Source of the DNA: Pleurocapsa sp. MO_226.B13
GTDB taxonomy: Bacteria > Cyanobacteriota > Cyanobacteriia > Cyanobacteriales > Xenococcaceae
NCBI GenBank assembly: GCA_030064795.1
Contig: JASJEI010000255.1
Location: 1-16,292, forward strand
Direction of reading: 5' to 3'
Length of the DNA: 16,292 nt
Position 1 is the first letter of the stretch, and each line of letters opens with the position of its first letter. The translations under genes were made by a program, and so were the position numbers. The notes below the pieces were generated by a model, which saw only the letters and a list, made by a program, of their open reading frames with translations, was not told the origin of the DNA and did not search any database. This document shows positions 13,490 to 16,292 of this stretch, in pieces.

Positions 13490-14932
13490 ATGGAATTTTT
13501 ATCCAATGCAGTTGTCTTGTCGCGGATGCAGTTTGCACTGACGGCGATTTTTCATATGATTTGGCCCGTCTTGACTACTGGAATGGCAATTTACCTGATT
13601 GTAGTTGAAGGAATGTGGCTCAAAACCCGTAACAAAGACTATTATCTTCACGCTCGTTTTTGGTCAAAGCTCTACGTCCTCAACTTTGGCATTGGAGTGG
13701 CGTCGGGAATTCCTATGGAGTTTCAGTTTGGGACTAACTGGGCCCCATTTTCTGAGGCTGTAGGAGATTTCTTTGGCAGTATTTTGGGTTTTGAAGCTTC
13801 GATGGCATTTATGCTAGAGGCTGGCTTTCTCGGGATCATGCTGTTTGGTTGGGAAAGAGTACCACCAGTGATGCATTACGTAGCGACAATCATGGTGGCT
13901 TTTGGGGCGAATTTATCTATCTTCTGGATCTTAAGTGCTAACTCTTGGTTGCAAACGCCTGCGGGGGGGATATTTGTCGATGGCAAATTTGTCGTTAATG
14001 ACTATTTTCAGGCAATTTTTAATCCCTTTATGCGTAACAGCATTCTCCATATGTTCTTTGCCACTTTGGAGACATCCTTATTTGTCATCGGTGGGATCAG
14101 TGCTTGGTATATCTTAAACAAACGTCATCCCCAATTTTTTGCTCTTTCCTTTAAAATTATCTTGGCTATAGCGATCGCCGTTACTCCTTTACAACTCTAC
14201 ATTGGACACCTCAGTGGCGAACAAGTATATCACTATCAACCCACTAAACTGGCAGCAATGGAAGCTCAATGGGAAACCATCCCCGCAGGAGAGTCGCCTG
14301 CTTGGAGTGTGGTAGCAATTCCCAATGACAAAGCCGAACAAAACGACTGGGAAATATCCATACCAGGAGTACTCAGCTATATTTTAGAGATTAAACCCAA
14401 GTTGTCCGAACCAGTACAGGGACTAAAAGCCTATGCCCCCGAAGATCGTCCCCACATGATTGGCTTAATCTATTATGCCTTTCGACTGATGATTGCGATC
14501 GGCTTTTTCCTAGCGGGACTAATGGCGGTTACTGTCTTGCAATGGTTGCGGGGTAAACTAACCGTCGAAAATATTACTCAACAGCGTTGGCTGTTAAGAA
14601 CTTGGCTATTGTCTGCACCTCTAGGTTATCTTGCGATCGAATCTGGTTGGATCGTGCGTTGTGTGGGCAGACAACCCTGGACGGTATACGGTGAAGTGCG
14701 TACCGTCGATGCAGCCTCGAACCTTCCTCCAGCAGATATTCTCACTTCTCTAACTGGTTTTGCGATTACCTACACTATTCTATCTGTGGCGGTAATCTAC
14801 TTCGGTAGTCGAATTATTCGCCGAGGACCAAATCTAGATTTACCCGTACCAGGGGAAAAACTAGAACCAGAACTAAATACTACTCCAGCTAAATTTGTTC
14901 CCGATAGTCGTCCCCTAGAAGCGCAGCAATAA
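13490..14932 (+). CDS. cydA: Cytochrome bd-type quinol oxidase subunit I
   Basis: From the ATG at 13490 the subunit has 480 residues. It carries the hemes of a bd-type terminal oxidase that reduces oxygen with electrons from plastoquinol in the membrane. Visible ligands and motifs include His22 (FHMIWP, high-spin heme), the acidic pair Glu102 and Glu110 in GFEASMAFMLEAG, His187 (HMFF) and Met334 (FRLM) as the low-spin heme axial ligands, Lys253 and Glu258 in the quinol-loop region, and the conserved GRQPW at 393-397. The Q-loop is short, as in the cyanide-insensitive-like members. The frame also extends to a TTG at 13481, but GGAG at 13483 lies only three bases before the ATG and homologues begin MEFL, so the ATG is chosen. 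It is followed by cydB after 118 bp and is probably co-transcribed with it. Confidence 0.93.
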   Translation: MEFLSNAVVLSRMQFALTAIFHMIWPVLTTGMAIYLIVVEGMWLKTRNKDYYLHARFWSKLYVLNFGIGVASGIPMEFQFGTNWAPFSEAVGDFFGSILGFEASMAFMLEAGFLGIMLFGWERVPPVMHYVATIMVAFGANLSIFWILSANSWLQTPAGGIFVDGKFVVNDYFQAIFNPFMRNSILHMFFATLETSLFVIGGISAWYILNKRHPQFFALSFKIILAIAIAVTPLQLYIGHLSGEQVYHYQPTKLAAMEAQWETIPAGESPAWSVVAIPNDKAEQNDWEISIPGVLSYILEIKPKLSEPVQGLKAYAPEDRPHMIGLIYYAFRLMIAIGFFLAGLMAVTVLQWLRGKLTVENITQQRWLLRTWLLSAPLGYLAIESGWIVRCVGRQPWTVYGEVRTVDAASNLPPADILTSLTGFAITYTILSVAVIYFGSRIIRRGPNLDLPVPGEKLEPELNTTPAKFVPDSRPLEAQQ

Positions 14933-14939
14933 TTACTAA

Positions 14940-14997
14940 GGTGGGCAACTATTGTTAAAGCACGATCCTATGAGCCTAGTATTTATCTTTGCCCGCC
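14940..14997 (+). other. Hairpin in the cydA-cydB spacer
   Basis: GGTGGGCAA (14940-14948) pairs with TTGCCCGCC (14989-14997), nine pairs with one G-T wobble, around a 40-base loop that starts eight bases after the cydA stop. It has no T-run, so it is not a classic terminator. It could protect the upstream message or lower expression of cydB, or it could be a decayed repeat. Only the complementarity is observed. Confidence 0.5.
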
Positions 14998-15050
14998 CTA
15001 ATGCTAAAGACTAACTCCGAATTCCAAACTACTAACTCCGAACTAAAACA

Positions 15051-16064
15051 ATGGAATCTATAGAGCGTTTTTTACCTCAAATCTGGTTTGTCATCTTGGC
15101 ATTATTTCTCTTTCTCTATGTCATGTTAGATGGCTTCGATCTGGGTGTGGGTATCTTGTCCCTAACCGCATCTACAGAAGAACGTCGCGGTATTTTAATG
15201 ACTAGTTTAAGTAACGTTTGGGATGCTAACGAAACTTGGCTAGTACTTATGGGTGGATCTTTATTTGGAGCATTTCCTTTGGCTTATGGCACAATTCTAC
15301 AGGCTCTATATATTCCGATTATGATTATGCTCTTTGGGTTAATTTTTAGAGCGGTAGCCTTTGAATTTAGAGAGCATTCTAACCGTAAATTAGTATGGAA
15401 TTTAGCTTTTGGTATTGGTAGTTTTTTGGCTGCTATAGGTCAAGGTTTTGCTTTGGGGGGAGTGCTTGAGGGAATTGCCGTAGATAGTTCTGGTCATTTT
15501 ATTGGTAGCAATCTAGATTGGTTCAGTTGGCAAACTGTTTTAATTGCTTTAACTTTGATTCAAGGTTACGTACTGATTGGTTCGACTTATTTAATTAGCA
15601 AAACCGAAGGGGACTTACAAGAGATTCATTTTAGTACCGCTAAACTCGCTGCTTTTACTACCTTAATCGGGGCAATTTTAATTACGATTACCACACCGAT
15701 CTTTTATACCAGTGCTAGGGAACGTTTGTTTAGTGCGCCATTAGTTTATATTTTCGCCCTAATTCCGATCTTGGGAATTTTACTCATTTCTTTACTGCTC
15801 AGAAGTATCGAACAGCGTCAGGAAAGAAATCCATTTGTCTGGACAATTTTGTTATTTCTGTTAACTTTCTTGGGTTTGGGTTTGATTGTTTTTCCTTATA
15901 TCATTCCTACCGAAATTACTATTTACGAAGCTGCTGCTGCACCGAGTTCTCTGGTATTTATGATTATATTTATTGGCTTTTTGATTCCGATTATGTTGGC
16001 ATACAACATCTATCAATACATTGTCTTTCGCGGGAAAGTTGCAGGTGAAGGCTATGGGGAGTGA
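15051..16064 (+). CDS. cydB: Cytochrome bd-type quinol oxidase subunit II
   Basis: A 337-residue polytopic subunit that pairs with CydA and holds no heme of its own. The opening ESIERFLPQIWFVILALFLF with the family motif VMLDGFDLGVGIL near residues 25-37 is typical, as are SNVWDANETWLVL near 53-65 and YIPIMIMLFGLIFRAVAFEF. About nine hydrophobic helices run to residue 330, ending in a short polar tail. The length is normal. It starts 118 bp after cydA on the same strand and is preceded by two ACTAACTCCGAA repeats. No CydX-type small subunit is seen downstream, and no cydDC transporter is in view. Confidence 0.93.
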   Translation: MESIERFLPQIWFVILALFLFLYVMLDGFDLGVGILSLTASTEERRGILMTSLSNVWDANETWLVLMGGSLFGAFPLAYGTILQALYIPIMIMLFGLIFRAVAFEFREHSNRKLVWNLAFGIGSFLAAIGQGFALGGVLEGIAVDSSGHFIGSNLDWFSWQTVLIALTLIQGYVLIGSTYLISKTEGDLQEIHFSTAKLAAFTTLIGAILITITTPIFYTSARERLFSAPLVYIFALIPILGILLISLLLRSIEQRQERNPFVWTILLFLLTFLGLGLIVFPYIIPTEITIYEAAAAPSSLVFMIIFIGFLIPIMLAYNIYQYIVFRGKVAGEGYGE

Positions 16065-16094
16065 CTAGGAAATCAAGGAATTCAAGACTAAAGT

Positions 16095-16259
16095 ATGACT
16101 AGATATAAATATTTAGGGAGTTGTCATTGCGGAAATGTTTCTCTCAAGATCGAAGCTGACTTTTCACGGGATCTTTTTTTCAATAAAGCGATCGCTAAAC
16201 CACCGATTCCCCAAGGCTTATTTTCCCGTTATCGATTGTCATTAAGCCAAAATTATTGA
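16095..16259 (+). pseudogene. Truncated GFA-family (CENP-V) gene
   Basis: The 54-codon frame from the ATG at 16095 begins MTRYKYLGSCHCGNVSLKIE, the start of glutathione-dependent formaldehyde-activating-like proteins, whose GSCHCG supplies two zinc-binding cysteines (Cys10, Cys12). After ADFSRD near residue 26 the family match stops, and the remainder, including a HIP1 site, is unlike the rest of a GFA domain. The second CxxC pair and the C-terminal half are missing. The frame ends inside an inverted repeat. The likely cause is replacement of the 3' part by other sequence. The window ends soon after, so the rest could lie beyond it. Confidence 0.55.
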
Positions 16260-16273
16260 AAATAAGCCTTGGG
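16210..16273. repeat. Perfect 16-bp inverted repeat, about 32-bp spacer
   Basis: CCCAAGGCTTATTTTC at 16210-16225 is the exact reverse complement of the bases at 16258-16273. The 32-bp centre has no coding content. Long perfect arms like these suggest ends of a small non-autonomous element or a strong hairpin following the truncated GFA gene. No target duplication is obvious, and the right flank is cut by the window edge. Confidence 0.75.
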
Positions 16274-16292
16274 AGGAAATCCAGTTCTGGAG

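Overview
This window looks like cyanobacterial chromosome. The HIP1 palindrome GCGATCGC recurs throughout (for example 13012-13019 and 16188-16195). Several short proteins resemble lineage-restricted cyanobacterial hypotheticals, and the thioredoxin, LpxB-related and copper ATPase genes are of cyanobacterial type. The density of decayed insertion sequences and interspersed repeats would fit a large, repeat-rich genome such as a pleurocapsalean or related coccoid. That placement is inference.

Layout. 1-1483 is mobile-element debris: a tandem, MITE-like repeat array abuts a dead IS630-family element whose transposase has lost the segment carrying its first catalytic Asp. 1504-1746 holds a strikingly stem-rich sequence that I read as a structured RNA, probably an orphan transposon-associated guide RNA (HEARO or omega-RNA type). 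1789-2951 has three small housekeeping-like genes: an unknown 96-aa protein, a tail-anchored coiled-coil protein and an FHA-domain protein. 3263-5632 is a Cu(I)-type P1B ATPase. 5727-6097 is the relic of an Rpn/DUF4351-type gene, internally deleted and then hit by a 94-bp repeat flanked by a 7-bp direct repeat. 6098-7327 is the LpxB-related gene. 7373-7792 is the 3' end of an IS200/IS605 TnpB gene with an intact-looking right-end hairpin, followed by a small membrane protein gene, a 78-aa unknown gene, a LOG-like (TIGR00730-type) gene and thioredoxin. 10452-12122 is a DUF2079 membrane protein. 12192-13337 carries a 74-aa unknown gene and folP. 13490-16064 is a cydAB pair for a bd-type quinol oxidase. 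The window closes with a truncated GFA-family gene and a perfect 16-bp inverted repeat.

How the genes relate. Apart from cydA-cydB, which make one heterodimeric enzyme, neighbours do not form an obvious pathway. Thioredoxin, the bd oxidase and copper transport all touch redox and respiratory metabolism, but the sequence does not show that they are co-regulated. I see no CRISPR array, tRNA or rRNA gene. The most interesting non-gene signals are the structured RNA at 1504-1746, the repeat-built IS boundary at 79-340, and the repeat insertion inside the Rpn relic.
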